NCBI RefSeq assembly: GCF_003865075.1
Contig: NZ_BHWB01000010.1
Coordinates: forward strand, 112,353 to 176,352
DNA: 64,000 bases
Direction of reading: 5' to 3'
Origin: Bacteroides faecalis
GTDB lineage: Bacteria > Bacteroidota > Bacteroidia > Bacteroidales > Bacteroidaceae
The notes beneath the pieces were generated by a model, which did not search any database, was not told the origin of the DNA, and saw only the letters and a list, made by a program, of their open reading frames with translations. Below, one piece after another: positions 1 through 10,800 of this stretch; position 1 is the first letter of the stretch, and each line of letters begins with the position of its first letter. A program made the position numbers and the translations under genes.

Positions 1-588
1 CATCTTTGTTTCTTCGATATTCCACTCATTAGTAACATCCCTAATATGGTTTATCTGGCTCCGACTTGCAAAGAAGAATATCTGGCTATGCTCGAATGGA
101 GTATCCGTCAAAACGAACATCCGGTAGCGATTCGCGTTCCGGCAACTGAAATCATTAGTTGTGGTGAACCTGTCGATACTGATTATAGCGAGCTCAACCG
201 TTATAAAGTCACTCATCGTGGTTCAAAAGTAGCAATCCTGGCTTTAGGTTCGTTTTTTGGATTGGGACAGTCAGTGATCTCTTTATTGAAAGAGAAAACA
301 GGCATTGATGCTACATTAATCAATCCGCGTTATATCACAGGAGTGGATAGTGAACTCATGAATGAACTGAAAACTGATCATCAACTGGTGATTACTTTGG
401 AAGATGGCGTATTGGACGGAGGATTTGGTGAGAAGATCGCCCGTTACTATGGAGCTTCGAATATGAAGGTTCTCAACTTCGGAGCAAAGAAAGAGTTTGT
501 AGATCGTTTTAATTTACAAGAACTACTTCGTGCCAACCATTTGACTGACAAACAGATTGTGGAAGATATTATGAAACTTATCAGATAA
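1..588 (+). CDS. DXS/transketolase-family protein, C-terminal part
   Basis: The reading frame is already open at base 1, so this is the last 195 residues of a larger protein. The visible part holds the end of the pyrimidine-binding domain (NMVYLAPTCKEEYLAMLEW, then HPVAIRVP) and the whole transketolase C-terminal domain (VAILALGSFFGLGQ, then LVITLEDGVLDGGFGEKIA). This layout matches 1-deoxy-D-xylulose-5-phosphate synthase and its paralogues, which condense pyruvate with glyceraldehyde 3-phosphate using thiamine diphosphate. The catalytic N-terminal half lies outside the window. Bacteroides often carry a second DXS-like gene besides the isoprenoid one, so which paralogue this is cannot be told. 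A strong terminator follows the stop codon. Confidence 0.8.
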   Translation, partial: HLCFFDIPLISNIPNMVYLAPTCKEEYLAMLEWSIRQNEHPVAIRVPATEIISCGEPVDTDYSELNRYKVTHRGSKVAILALGSFFGLGQSVISLLKEKTGIDATLINPRYITGVDSELMNELKTDHQLVITLEDGVLDGGFGEKIARYYGASNMKVLNFGAKKEFVDRFNLQELLRANHLTDKQIVEDIMKLIR

Positions 589-614
589 ATTATTCACTGT
601 TTCTCTGATTACTC

Positions 615-653
615 AAACAGAGCGCCTATTTACATCAATTAGACGCTCTGTTT
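615..653 (+). terminator. Rho-independent terminator after the DXS-like gene
   Basis: AAACAGAGCG (615-624) pairs perfectly with CGCTCTGTTT (644-653), and the T run extends to 656. It lies 27 bases after the stop codon. Confidence 0.85.
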
Positions 654-722
654 TTTCAATGGAGTCTCTGTTTTCCAACTAGCGAGAAACAGCTCCTTTA
701 ATCATCTTTAAATATATAAGAA

Positions 723-1355
723 CTATTTTCCTTCGTCCTTTTTCTGACTAAAGATCAAATTACCTCTCTGGCTGATTGTCCACAATCCGTCTATAAGTCT
801 CACATTCTTTGTATCATCGTCTTCTACATTCCAGACAGATCCACCGGATGGCAAACTACGTTTATCCAATATTTCATTAGGCTGATTATTAGAAAAGAAA
901 AGTTCTACCCGCGCAGAATCCGGACTAAAAACGATAAAAGCAGAAGCGCCACTCCCGTCTATAGCTTCCGTACGTATTCCTTTCTCAAAAAGGCGTATGC
1001 AATTTTGCTGAACTTCACACCATACATATCCGGCAGAACCGATACATCCATGACCGTCACGATCATCACCCAAGAGCGCCCTTTCACGAGGAGTTACCAC
1101 TATTTTAGTAGCCGACATTCCTTCAGAATACTTTCCATTGTAATACACTGTAGCAGTGTCTTCCAATAATATCCCATCGGGAGAGTCTCTTTTAGCATTT
1201 AGTGTACTAAACTCTAAGGTGTCACCCGATTGAGAAACGATAGTTAAGGTGTTCATTGTAGCGTCAGAGATCACTCCCTTCACACTTACTTGTTGGGGTG
1301 TACAAGCTGTCATTGCCAACAAGCACACTCCCGCCATTACATTTAGATTCTTCAT
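723..1355 (-). CDS. Predicted lipoprotein, unknown function
   Basis: The 210-residue protein starts with a lipoprotein signal peptide ending in the lipobox LLAMTAC, so the mature chain should be anchored through Cys18 at a membrane facing the periplasm or cell surface. The first half of the mature chain (VKGVISDATMNTLTIVSQSG, then LEFSTLNAKRDSPDG) looks like a small beta domain. The second half contains a Cys pair in HGCIGSAGYVWCEVQQNC and a copper-resistance-like NlpE flavour, but no family is assigned with confidence. It is monocistronic, convergent with the DXS-like gene and has a good promoter upstream. Confidence 0.75.
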   Translation of the reverse strand: MKNLNVMAGVCLLAMTACTPQQVSVKGVISDATMNTLTIVSQSGDTLEFSTLNAKRDSPDGILLEDTATVYYNGKYSEGMSATKIVVTPRERALLGDDRDGHGCIGSAGYVWCEVQQNCIRLFEKGIRTEAIDGSGASAFIVFSPDSARVELFFSNNQPNEILDKRSLPSGGSVWNVEDDDTKNVRLIDGLWTISQRGNLIFSQKKDEGK

Positions 1356-1381
1356 AATTACTATAAATTAAAAATGATTTG

Positions 1382-1412
1382 CAAAGATATGAACTGGGTT
1401 CAATAAAACAAT
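1382..1412 (-). promoter_or_regulatory. Bacteroides-type promoter for the 723-1355 lipoprotein
   Basis: On the minus strand TATCTTTG (1382-1389) matches the -7 consensus TAnnTTTG. ATTG (1409-1412), one mismatch from TTTG, sits 19 bases further upstream. Transcription would start a few bases before the ATG at 1355. Confidence 0.6.
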
Positions 1413-1517
1413 TACTTCCGTCGCCACTATTACACAATGAGCATGCAATACAACTTCATAGAGTATAACGAAAAAACATAAAAAAGAGTTTGACAGATAG
1501 TCAATAATGATCCATTA

Positions 1518-3155
1518 TTATTCTGCAATCATTCGAGGAATATACAATTTCTCAAAATCCTTTTTATCAATTCCTGTTATTGTCACCGGTAAATATCCAA
1601 CAGAAATAGTTACTTTCCCGTCCACAACTTTAGACTGTTGCATTTTTCCAAAAATATCTGTGACAATTATCTTTTTAGTATGTTGTAAATGCAAGGTTTC
1701 TTCGCGATGTCCCTTTTCTATCCACAAACACATCTGAGTTTTCCCTTTATTATCATACGCAAATCCATACGTCGAACCTGTATATTTGCCAATAGGAGTT
1801 GCATATCTATAATTGTGTATCATATTAGAATATGCTACGGCAGACGGTTTCACACTAAGGGATTCATTAAATCTAAGAATACCGAAAAAGGCTTCCGGAT
1901 TATGAGCTCCGAACGGTTCATCAGCTATTTCATACCAGAACACTTTTTTAGCCCCATAGTATAGATGTGATAAATAAGTTCTAACCAGATAAGCAGCCTG
2001 TTCATATTCCGTAACAGGTACATAATGGTTAGGTTTTCCATCACTTGTATAAGTAGTCCAGCCTACTTCCGTAACCCACATTTCTGTCGAAACTTTCAAC
2101 TCCTTCAGTCTATTCTTATTTTCATTATAAAAACCGGAGGCGAATTTCTCCGTTTCAGGATAGATTTTATCATTTACATAGGGATGAATTGCAACAACAT
2201 CAATATAAGGAGCCGCCCCTCTTTCATTTACAAAATATTCAATCCATTCCTCTTCTCCCTGCCACATCAATTGAATGGACGGATCTACCGCACGAATTGA
2301 ATCTCCCATCTGCTTAATAAGATCCGTAAATGGTTTGCCCCAACCTTGAGGTCGCCATTGTTGTCCTTCAGGATGGGGCCAACGTTTCGACCATCCGCCA
2401 AAATTATTGGGTTCATTTTGCGACTCGAATACAGAGAAATGTCCTTTAGTCAGTTCTACATATTTTTTCAGAATAGATATATCATTGTCCCAAGTCCAAC
2501 TGCCTTTCTTATTTTGTACACCATTAAATGAATCTATATATCCAAACAAATTGAGCCAACAGATATGATGGCTATCCAAATAATCCAAGTCAGGATCAGT
2601 CTTTAATCCGTCTTCAACAACTTTCTTCCAATTACTTTCATCACGTACCCAGGCTATGCCTAACTTCTGTTGCACTGCTGCAATCTTCCATTTCTTATAA
2701 TCGTATCTGGTAAAATGCCCGCAAATACCAAAAGGAGAATCCCAATCTTTCTTTGTAAGAGTTACATTCGGTATTACTCCAAATCCCCCTTCGATAGTGT
2801 CAGTTCTTACCCCGGATACGGCAATCACCTTTAGAGTATAATATCCCAAATCCTTTTGTTTAAGCGAATAGTAAATAGGAGAATGATCATTCTTCTCTAT
2901 CGGAAACGATTTCCGGCTCAACACTTTTCCATCTGTATCTAATAATTCTACTATCACTTCCTGATAAGAATCCGGAACTTGTATAAAAGCTGTTCCCTTC
3001 TCTTTAACGTGGTAAAGTGCTCCCGGCTGATCGAATGTTATTTTTATTGGAACTTGATCTTTCTCCTGCATTTGGACAGGTATCATAGCACTACATAGCA
3101 TCAATGTAACTAACATAAATAGTATCACTTCTATTCTAAACTTTGTGTGTTTCAT
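1518..3155 (-). CDS. Secreted glycoside hydrolase, clan GH-A type TIM barrel
   Basis: The 545-residue protein begins MKHTKFRIEVILF; this start is preferred to an in-frame codon at 3191 because it puts the hydrophobic signal sequence at the very N terminus. After about 120 residues of beta-rich domain a TIM barrel begins at GICGHFTRYDYKKWK. FESQNEPNNFGGW has the Asn-Glu-Pro signature of the clan GH-A acid/base residue, and MWVTEVGWTTY carries the expected nucleophile Glu. GH39, GH5 and GH30-like families share this layout, and the exact family and substrate cannot be settled by eye. It is monocistronic with no SusC/D neighbour. A role in periplasmic or surface polysaccharide breakdown is inferred. 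Confidence 0.75.
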   Translation of the reverse strand: MKHTKFRIEVILFMLVTLMLCSAMIPVQMQEKDQVPIKITFDQPGALYHVKEKGTAFIQVPDSYQEVIVELLDTDGKVLSRKSFPIEKNDHSPIYYSLKQKDLGYYTLKVIAVSGVRTDTIEGGFGVIPNVTLTKKDWDSPFGICGHFTRYDYKKWKIAAVQQKLGIAWVRDESNWKKVVEDGLKTDPDLDYLDSHHICWLNLFGYIDSFNGVQNKKGSWTWDNDISILKKYVELTKGHFSVFESQNEPNNFGGWSKRWPHPEGQQWRPQGWGKPFTDLIKQMGDSIRAVDPSIQLMWQGEEEWIEYFVNERGAAPYIDVVAIHPYVNDKIYPETEKFASGFYNENKNRLKELKVSTEMWVTEVGWTTYTSDGKPNHYVPVTEYEQAAYLVRTYLSHLYYGAKKVFWYEIADEPFGAHNPEAFFGILRFNESLSVKPSAVAYSNMIHNYRYATPIGKYTGSTYGFAYDNKGKTQMCLWIEKGHREETLHLQHTKKIIVTDIFGKMQQSKVVDGKVTISVGYLPVTITGIDKKDFEKLYIPRMIAE

Positions 3156-3188
3156 ATTAAATTTTACTTGGTTACATATAAAAAAAAT

Positions 3189-3196
3189 CAAAGTTA
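3189..3196 (-). promoter_or_regulatory. Candidate -7 box of the glycosidase gene
   Basis: TAACTTTG on the minus strand fits TAnnTTTG, 34 bases upstream of the chosen ATG. No TTTG is found at the usual distance upstream. The rest of 3197-3430 is AT-rich with no gene visible. Confidence 0.4.
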
Positions 3197-3430
3197 CAAA
3201 ATACCTCGCAAATTACCATAGTCTGACATCACATTTGTAATGTTCAACATCTTTTTGAATAAGTACCAATACTTAATTACCCTATATACCTGTATCTTTA
3301 TAGACACATCGTATCACGTCTTGTTCCAACTTACCATCATCCGTATCTATAAGTTCGTGTAAATGCTATAATCAAGTACAGCAAACCGGTAATCAAATGG
3401 ATTTTTTCATGGGTAATTTATTATCAAAAC

Positions 3431-3466
3431 GTGAATTCGATAGATTAAAATCTTTATCGAATTCAC
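3431..3466 (-). terminator. Hairpin downstream of the truncated lipoprotein
   Basis: GTGAATTCGATA (3431-3442) pairs perfectly with TATCGAATTCAC (3455-3466) across a 12-base loop. It lies about 150 bases downstream of the stop at 3617 in the leftward direction and is followed by AT-rich sequence without a long T run. It could equally be a protein-binding palindrome. Confidence 0.45.
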
Positions 3467-3616
3467 ATTAAATATCCAAAGCCTTACCTGTTAACTATTT
3501 TAAATTTCATCAAATATTTATCAAGCTTAAATCCATTTACAATATTACTGAATAGATTTTACTGTTTCCCACTTCAATCTAGGAGTATCGCCGGTCAAAT
3601 CCCAAATTTCAGTACT

Positions 3617-3949
3617 CTAATCTAATTCCGACTTACTAGCAGTTTCCTTTAACTTTGTTTCACCTGTTGTAAACACTACCGGATTTTCATCAATGGACCA
3701 TTGTTCTTCAGAAAAGTACTTATAAGAATGATCAGCGGGAAGTTCGGCTTTCATTTCCTTTTCTGTTAATTTGGAAAACATAGCAATTGTTTCTTCAGCA
3801 TCCACACTCCGCTTGACATCAATTTGAAACGAAGGAGTCGTACGTATATCAATAACATCTTGTAGTCCGGACTCAACTAATGAAACAACAATATTTTCGG
3901 GTTGTCCCGGTCCATCCGGTTTCTCTGTCGAATCTTTATTACCCGAAAT
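3617..3949 (-). pseudogene. Truncated lipoprotein remnant, C-terminal part
   Basis: An open frame of about 110 codons lies between the stop TAG at 3950-3952 and the stop at 3617. It begins ISGNKDSTEKPDGPGQPEN, which looks like the flexible linker just after the lipid-bearing Cys of Bacteroides surface lipoproteins, and continues VVSLVESGLQDVIDIRTT. No ATG or signal peptide precedes it, and the only plausible start, a GTG at 3805, falls inside the domain. The 5' end is therefore missing. The body is reminiscent of the N-terminal DUF1735-type domains of SusE/F-like or glycan-binding lipoproteins, but that is a weak resemblance. It abuts another fragment on the opposite strand at about 3950. Confidence 0.55.
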
Positions 3950-3955
3950 CTAATA

Positions 3956-4384
3956 TTCAATCATACACGCAAATCCCTCAACGAAGAGACATTTAAACAA
4001 ACGCTTCAGCAAGCAGAGGAATCTTCGTATGATATAGAGAAGCAAGTAGAAGCAGCAGATTTAAATATTTATATCGGGAAATTAATTAAATTACTGCCTC
4101 CACGACAGCAGGAAACATTCCTGATGAGCAGAGAAAAAGGCATGAGTAATAAAGAAATAGCTGAAAAATTATCAATTTCGGAGAAAGGTGTAGAAAGAAA
4201 CATTTATCTGGCATTGAAGTTTCTAAAAAAGAACCTTCCTCTATTCATTATATTTATGGGTATACAGCTTCAACAAAACCCAACACAAGAATGGTTGATG
4301 AATAAAATAGAAGAGAATAAATCTATTCTGCCAATAACAATTGGCAAATATTATATTGGATATAGTGATTCATCTGAAAATTAG
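3956..4384 (+). pseudogene. Truncated ECF sigma factor, region 4 only
   Basis: From about 3956 the frame reads NHTRKSLNEETFKQTLQQAE and then the sigma-70 region 4 helix-turn-helix: LPPRQQETFLMSREKGMSNK followed by EIAEKLSISEKGVERNIYLA. Region 2, which binds core polymerase and the -10 element, is absent. The upstream codons (back to a TTG at 3902) merely read through the antisense of the neighbouring lipoprotein remnant. A normal ECF sigma factor is about 180 residues, whereas about 140 remain, including an unusual hydrophobic C-terminal tail (LFIIFMGIQLQQN). Loss of region 2 makes a functional sigma factor unlikely. Confidence 0.65.
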
Positions 4385-4413
4385 TTCTATCTTCATACCC
4401 TAAAATTAGAATT

Positions 4414-5040
4414 ATGATAAAAAATATAGTTTTTGATTTCGGTGGCGTTATTGCCGATATCAGTCGTGACAAAGCAGTTCGGGCATTCTTCAAAATAGGA
4501 CTAAAGGATGCAGAAACACGTTTGGATAAATATCACCAAACAGGTATTTTTCAGGAATTAGAAGAAGGCAAATTAAGCGCTGATGAATTTCGGGAAGAAC
4601 TAAGTAAATTATGTCACAGAGAACTTACTATAGAAGAAGTCCAACAAGCATGGTTGGGATTCTTTACGGGAATAGATATACGCAAATTAGATTATATATT
4701 AGAGCTTAAAAAATCATATCGTATATATATTTTAAGCAATACAAACCCTTATGTGATGTCATGGGCATGTAGTTCTCAATTCTCATCACAAGGAAAATCT
4801 CTGGTTGATTATTGTGAGAAACTTTATCTATCTTATCAGATAGGTTACACAAAACCTGAACCAAAGATTTTCGATTATATGCTAAAAGATAGTAAGATAA
4901 TTCCTTCAGAAACAATGTTTGTCGATGACGGAAGTTCAAATATAGAAATTGGGAAAAAACTAGGATTCTACACATTCCAACCTCAAAATGGTGCTGATTG
5001 GAGAGAAGAATTAACACAGTTATTAAAATCACCATCATAA
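4414..5040 (+). CDS. HAD-superfamily hydrolase, subfamily IA
   Basis: The 208-residue cytosolic protein has the HAD motifs in order. Motif I is FDFGGVIADI (residues 7-16; here the second acidic position is not the usual DxD, as in many YihX-like members). Motif II is ILSNTNPYV (about 105). Motif III is the Lys in GYTKPEPKIF, and motif IV is FVDDGSSNIE (about 169). It should be a Mg-dependent phosphatase of a small phosphorylated metabolite, perhaps a sugar phosphate; the substrate cannot be deduced. It begins 29 bases after the sigma factor remnant and appears to be an independent gene. Confidence 0.85.
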   Translation: MIKNIVFDFGGVIADISRDKAVRAFFKIGLKDAETRLDKYHQTGIFQELEEGKLSADEFREELSKLCHRELTIEEVQQAWLGFFTGIDIRKLDYILELKKSYRIYILSNTNPYVMSWACSSQFSSQGKSLVDYCEKLYLSYQIGYTKPEPKIFDYMLKDSKIIPSETMFVDDGSSNIEIGKKLGFYTFQPQNGADWREELTQLLKSPS

Positions 5041-5242
5041 GTAAAGATAGGTGAATTAACAATAAGTTCCATACTAATTTCTAGAAAATAGGGAACAAGA
5101 CAAACAATCAAATGAGAAATACAACTAGAAAAATATAAAATTCAGCAAAATAGTTCATAAGGTAAATACTCAATAATATATATTTAACCGAGAACTTTAC
5201 CACCTTGAAAATTATATTACTCTTGTTGGAATAAAATAAGTT

Positions 5243-7609
5243 ATGGCATTTGTTAATTTAAAGTATAAATACATATTCATCGTTGTCTGTTTGTTAGCCA
5301 CCTTTTTATGTGGCTATAACTTCAAACGGTGGTATATCACAAATAATAGAACACAAAAATATATCTCCCTCATATATTCTTTCTCTGAAAACGGCATTGG
5401 CAACGGAAATTTTGAAGAACTTTTAAAGCAGGAGTTCAGAAAACAGGGAATAGAACCTGTTTTCAATAAGTTCTATCTTGATTGCAATAATTCCTGCGAA
5501 AAAGTTGGAATAGAAAATATGAATAATTATCTGGAGACTATCAAAAATAAGCCGATCGATCTTATTCTGACAGTCGGAGATCAATCCATCAATTCTTTAT
5601 TATCAACCAAACACCGTCTCCTTTCCTCTATTCCCGTAGTAGCTTGTAATGTCCATTTTCCTAACGAGAAACTTATTAAAGAATATGAGACTAGGAAAAT
5701 ATATATTTTACGTGACACGCCGGACTTTAAACGTAACATTGAATTTATAAAGTCATTACAACCTCATAAAAGAATTAATGTTATTTATAATGTTGATTTA
5801 ACTCCACTCGGACGTCAATCCTTTGACTTATTAACCCATATCGTTGATAGAAAAGATGTGCGGTTTCTAAGCCCCCAATCAGCATTTACCAATGAACTTG
5901 AATATGAAGAGATAAGACAAATGATTGAATATTATTGTCTCATGCCGGCAGTAGCCAACAATAATAAAAAGGAAGATTTAATGATTAGCCTTTATCCTTT
6001 CCAATACATTAAAAACAGTTCTTTACTTTCTATGTTGAATAGATCAAAATGTGATCAGGAGAAAAGAGTATTTCTGCTCGATAAATTCGATTTAGCAGCA
6101 CTTCCAGTAGTCAAAACTCTAAATATTCCTTCTTTCAGTTGTTTACACAGAGGATTCGGAGAAGGGGCCAACGTTGTGGGAGGCTATATGGCCACCGAAG
6201 AGATTTCTGCGCGGGCTGCTGTCGATCTGGCTATCCAATTATTTAATAAAGAAAAGATTGGCATGGTTAAAATAAGAGATTTGGAGAAAGAATATGTGTT
6301 GGACTGGACTTGTTTCTCAACTTATAGCGATTATAATATTAAAGATATACCCTCAAATGTACGCATTATCAACTATTCTTTTCATGATCGTTACCGTAAG
6401 GAGATCTATTTCTTTATCGGATTATTTATTCTTGCATTCATCCTTATATCCACTATATTGCTACGTATTTACCGGCGTTCTCTGATCGAACGTAAAAATC
6501 TGAATATTCTTCAGGAAGCTCATAAACGATTGACTCTTTCTACAGATGGAGGTCAGATTTCCCTTTGGAACATGCATAGGGGCGAAATAGAATTTGACGA
6601 TCATTTTGTTCGTCTGACAGGACTGGAACAACGTCGGTTTACACAAACTGATCTTTTAAAGTATGTACATCCTGATGATTTGCAACTATTAGATTCATAT
6701 AACGAAATACTATACAAGTCGCCAAGCATACAAATATTGCGTATACGATTCTGTTTCAACGATAAGAATGACTATCAATGGTACGAACTCCGATGCCGCA
6801 GCCTGACCGATGCACAAGGTGAAATGATGCTGGCGGGTATTGTGCAGAATATTCAAGAACTGGTAGAACGCGAACATCAACTTATTTTAGCCAAAGAGAT
6901 GGCTGAAAAGGCTGAATTGAAACAATCTTTCCTCAATAACATGAGTCACGAAATTCGTACTCCACTCAATGCCATTGTAGGATTCACTAACTTACTGGTA
7001 GAAAGTGCTGACGAAATCGATCAGGATGAAAAGAAAAGTATGCTTGAGATCATCAATCATAATAATGAACTGCTTTTAAAGCTTATAAATGATGTGCTGG
7101 AAATATCCCATTTGGATTCCGGTAACATGAATTTTGATATAAAAGTATGGGATGTAACAACCATTATCAAAGAGATTTATTGTAAATATCAGTCATTAAT
7201 CCAACCTTCCTTGCAGTTTCAACTTGAATTGGATGAGACAATGATTCTGCCTGTAAATATAGACCGTTCACGCTTCATACAAGTTATTTCTAACTTATTG
7301 AACAATGCCAACAAGTTTACCCGGAGTGGAAATATCACATTAGGATGCAAAATCGACCAGACCCACAATGAAGTTCGTATATATGTGAAAGACAGTGGTA
7401 AAGGAATTGATGATAAGGAACTTATGATGATCTTTAACCGTTTTTACAAGAGCGATGAGTTTGGACAAGGAAGTGGTCTCGGACTTCCCATTTGTAAGGT
7501 TATTATTGAAAAACTATCGGGACGTATAGAAGTACATTCAGAAGTAGGAAAAGGTAGTTGTTTTACTGTAATCTTGTCTATAGCAAACAAAGGAGATGAC
7601 GAAAAATAG
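5243..7609 (+). CDS. Membrane sensor histidine kinase with periplasmic-binding-protein-like sensor and PAS domain
   Basis: The 788-residue kinase has a transmembrane segment at about residues 9-27. A large periplasmic region of about 350 residues resembles ABC_sub_bind-type binding proteins (LILTVGDQSINSLLS, then IPVVACNVHFPNE). A second transmembrane segment spans about 386-410, followed by a PAS domain around 430-545 (FVRLTGLEQRRF, YVHPDDLQ). The HisKA motif NMSHEIRTPLNAIVGF has phospho-acceptor His569. The HATPase_c domain follows, with its N box at Asn687, DSGKGID at about 717 and GSGLGLPIC near 744. No receiver or DNA-binding domain is fused, so it needs a separate response regulator, and none is visible here. 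The ligand is unknown. Confidence 0.88.
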   Translation: MAFVNLKYKYIFIVVCLLATFLCGYNFKRWYITNNRTQKYISLIYSFSENGIGNGNFEELLKQEFRKQGIEPVFNKFYLDCNNSCEKVGIENMNNYLETIKNKPIDLILTVGDQSINSLLSTKHRLLSSIPVVACNVHFPNEKLIKEYETRKIYILRDTPDFKRNIEFIKSLQPHKRINVIYNVDLTPLGRQSFDLLTHIVDRKDVRFLSPQSAFTNELEYEEIRQMIEYYCLMPAVANNNKKEDLMISLYPFQYIKNSSLLSMLNRSKCDQEKRVFLLDKFDLAALPVVKTLNIPSFSCLHRGFGEGANVVGGYMATEEISARAAVDLAIQLFNKEKIGMVKIRDLEKEYVLDWTCFSTYSDYNIKDIPSNVRIINYSFHDRYRKEIYFFIGLFILAFILISTILLRIYRRSLIERKNLNILQEAHKRLTLSTDGGQISLWNMHRGEIEFDDHFVRLTGLEQRRFTQTDLLKYVHPDDLQLLDSYNEILYKSPSIQILRIRFCFNDKNDYQWYELRCRSLTDAQGEMMLAGIVQNIQELVEREHQLILAKEMAEKAELKQSFLNNMSHEIRTPLNAIVGFTNLLVESADEIDQDEKKSMLEIINHNNELLLKLINDVLEISHLDSGNMNFDIKVWDVTTIIKEIYCKYQSLIQPSLQFQLELDETMILPVNIDRSRFIQVISNLLNNANKFTRSGNITLGCKIDQTHNEVRIYVKDSGKGIDDKELMMIFNRFYKSDEFGQGSGLGLPICKVIIEKLSGRIEVHSEVGKGSCFTVILSIANKGDDEK

Positions 7610-7795
7610 TAGATAGTACATCTATTTATGAAGCGCGCCACGAAAGTCATTTTTGGGGTATATTCCTTATTGGAACCGGAGAATCATTCTTAATCAATTC
7701 GTGATTATATTTAAAAATGGGATCCAAGTAAAAAATATCAATCCTAAAGTTTTCTATTTACACAAAATTGTGGAGAGTGCCATAAGCCATTAAGC

Positions 7796-7836
7796 GTGGA
7801 TTTTACGGAATTCTCTACTGAATTCGTAAAATCCAC
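7796..7836. terminator. Bidirectional terminator between kinase and protease genes
   Basis: GTGGATTTTACGGAATTC (7796-7813) pairs with GAATTCGTAAAATCCAC (7820-7836) around TCTACT, with one bulged G. It sits between two convergent stop codons (7609 and 7874). The rest of 7610-7873 shows no gene. Confidence 0.65.
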
Positions 7837-7873
7837 ACTTCACAAATAGGATGATTATTAAAATAAGATTCTT

Positions 7874-10800
7874 CTATTTCTTTAATCCGTCTACCTCCTT
7901 TAAAAGCTCATCAACAGCAGCTTTCAATTGTGCATCTTCACCTTTAACTACCTTTTCGGGGCTATTGGCTACTTTAATATCCGGTTCCAATTGACTATTT
8001 TCCAAATAACTGCCATCAGGTAAACGATAACCTATAATAGGAATACCAAAAACTAATGAAGGATCTTGTAAAGTTTCCCAAGACACGCTAGTCATCGTAC
8101 CCGGAACAGGCATTCCGACAAGTTTGCCTATATTACGATGGCTATATACCCAAGGAGTACCATGTGCATTCGAATAGTTAGCTTCGCACTGCAACATTAT
8201 GGAAGGCTTATTCCAACGACGGCTGGGCATATCACAGGCTTCACGCCCACGTACCACTTGAGTGAAATACTTCTGTCCACTGAATAGGATTTCAATATCT
8301 TCGTGCAAACGACCACCTCCATTAAACCGTGTATCAATTACAATCCCCTCACAATTATTATATTTACCCAAGATATCCGAGTAAACAGTACGAAAACTAT
8401 CATCTCCCATAGACTGAATATGAACATATCCTAACCGTCCATTCGACCATTTCTCAACATCTGCCGTACGTTGTTTCACCCACCGATCATATAATAATCC
8501 ATTCAACTGTCCGCTAGTGATTGGCATTACCACTTCATCCCAACGCTCTTTACTCTGTGGGTCATAGATAGAAACCAGCGTTTTCTTTCTTGCTTGATTA
8601 TTCAACAAGTTCGTTATATTATTATCAGAAGTTATCTCTTCTCCATTAATCTTTTCAATAATACATCCCGCTTTGACCTTAGTACGAGAATGATCGAACG
8701 GACCTTTCTCAACGATTTCTGCTATCTGCATACCCTTTCCCTGGTAATTCCAGTCAAACAATAAACCCAAATTGGAAGTCACATCTCCATTACCTCTCGG
8801 ATAATAGCGTCCTCCGGTATGTGATACATTTAATTCACCTAACCACTCGCTTAACAATTCGGCAAAGTCATAATTATTATCGATATGAGGCAAAAATTTG
8901 CGATAAGCAGCAGTCATAGTATCCCAGTCTACCCCATGCATATTGAGATTGTAAAAACGTTTTTGCTGTTGCTTATACACATGGTTGAACATAGCTTCCC
9001 GTTCGGCTGCCAAGTCCATCCTCATCTCAGCCTGATAATTAATAGATTTCAAAGCATCCGATTTTGCATCCATCTTTTGCATATTTCTACTGCCCAATAA
9101 GAATATACTCCCATCTTTATCAAGCATTAACGATGCCCATCCTGAGTTCAATTTATGCAGACGTTTCGTATTCTTCTCACGAAGATTCATTTTCCAAAGA
9201 TCATATCCTCCTTCAAAAGCTGAGAAATAATAAAGATTCTCTCCATCTTTCGACAAGATAGCACTACCTAAATTAGATGAATTAGGAGTGAGACGTACAA
9301 TTCGGTCTTCAATCCCTTTAAGTTCCACGACAATATCTTTCTTATCCTCTTTTTTATCTTCCGTTTTATCCTTGTCTTTATCTTCCGTCTCTTTTTTATC
9401 CTTATCTCTTTCTTTCTCTTTTGCTTTTTTCTGTTCCTTCTCAAAGTCTTTGAGCAGTTCGAAATCCTCTTTACTCAAGCGGTAACGATCATAAGCATCC
9501 TGATTTAAAAATACAAGCATAACGTCTTGTTGTGATCCCCACGAAGCATGAGCACGCATACCATAACGCTCTGTTTGGAAAAGAATCGCATTTCCATCGA
9601 GCACCCAACGCGGAGAACCACTGATATACCCGCTATTTGTCAGATTGGTGATTTCTCCTCCTTCAGCACTGACAATACCTATATCCGAATAAGGATCATG
9701 ACGATTTCCTATAAACTCAAGGGTAAACCATTTACCGTCGGGCGACCATTCATAATCAAAACCACCTCCTGTATTAAACCAGGTAGAGCCATCCGTTACC
9801 TGACGTACCTTTTTCGTCTCCAGATTATATACCATCAACCGAACACGGTCTTCAATAAAAGCCAGTTCCTTGCCATCCGGAGAATATTGCGGATAAGTAC
9901 GTTCCACTGTTTTTGAAGGAAGTAGCACTTCCTCTTCGATAAGAGTCGCATTTGGAAAGTTCGCTTCTTCTTTACGAGCTATTTTAGCGGTATAAAGTTG
10001 CCAGTTGCCATTCCGTTCACTAGCATAAACCAATGTACGGTTGTCCGGAGCAAAAGAAACAGCAGACTCGCCAGCCGGAGTATTTGTTATTTGTTTTGTT
10101 GTACCATATTCCGTCGCAGTCACAAAAACATCACCACGCACGATAAAAGCGACTTGCTTTCCGTCAGGCGATACGCTGGCAGAAGTTGCTCCTTGAGAGA
10201 ATCTCAATGTAGTCAGTTGGGGCTCATCGTCACGAACTAATTCCACTTTCACTTTCTTAGGATGGGCATTTGCCTCTTGTGTATAAAGTTCACCATCATA
10301 AGTATAGCACAATGTACCTTTATCACTCACCGACAGGAATCGTACCGGATGAGTACGGAATTCAGTAATAGCCTTCACCTGCTGAGGAGCATTCAGCGGG
10401 AAAGAATAGACATTAAATGATCCTCCATTACGTTCACTCAAAAAATAAACAAAATTTCCATCGGGAGCAAAAACCGGATCCCGATCTTCTCCTCCCCGAT
10501 TGGTTAGATTTGTATGCTTTCCGTTCTGGATATCATATAACCAAAGATCTCTTGTAATCGACGATGTATGATGTTTTCTCCATTCATTCTCAAAACCTTT
10601 TTGATCCTGATAAAGAAAGTTCTTCCCCGCTTTGTCAAAACAAACACGTTCGGCAGGTGTTGCCAGTACTTGTTCTGTTTGCCCTCCATTCACTGGGACT
10701 TTATATAATTCTGTCATTGCTCCGGAAGGAAACAAGGCACTGCTTGCAGGGTCTTGAATAGAAGCTGAAAAGAGTACATACTGCCCGTCAGGAGTAAAAG

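Noticed and set aside
9288..9485. Ser-rich plus-strand ORF
   Set aside because: It is the antisense of the Lys/Glu-rich linker of the tricorn-like protease.
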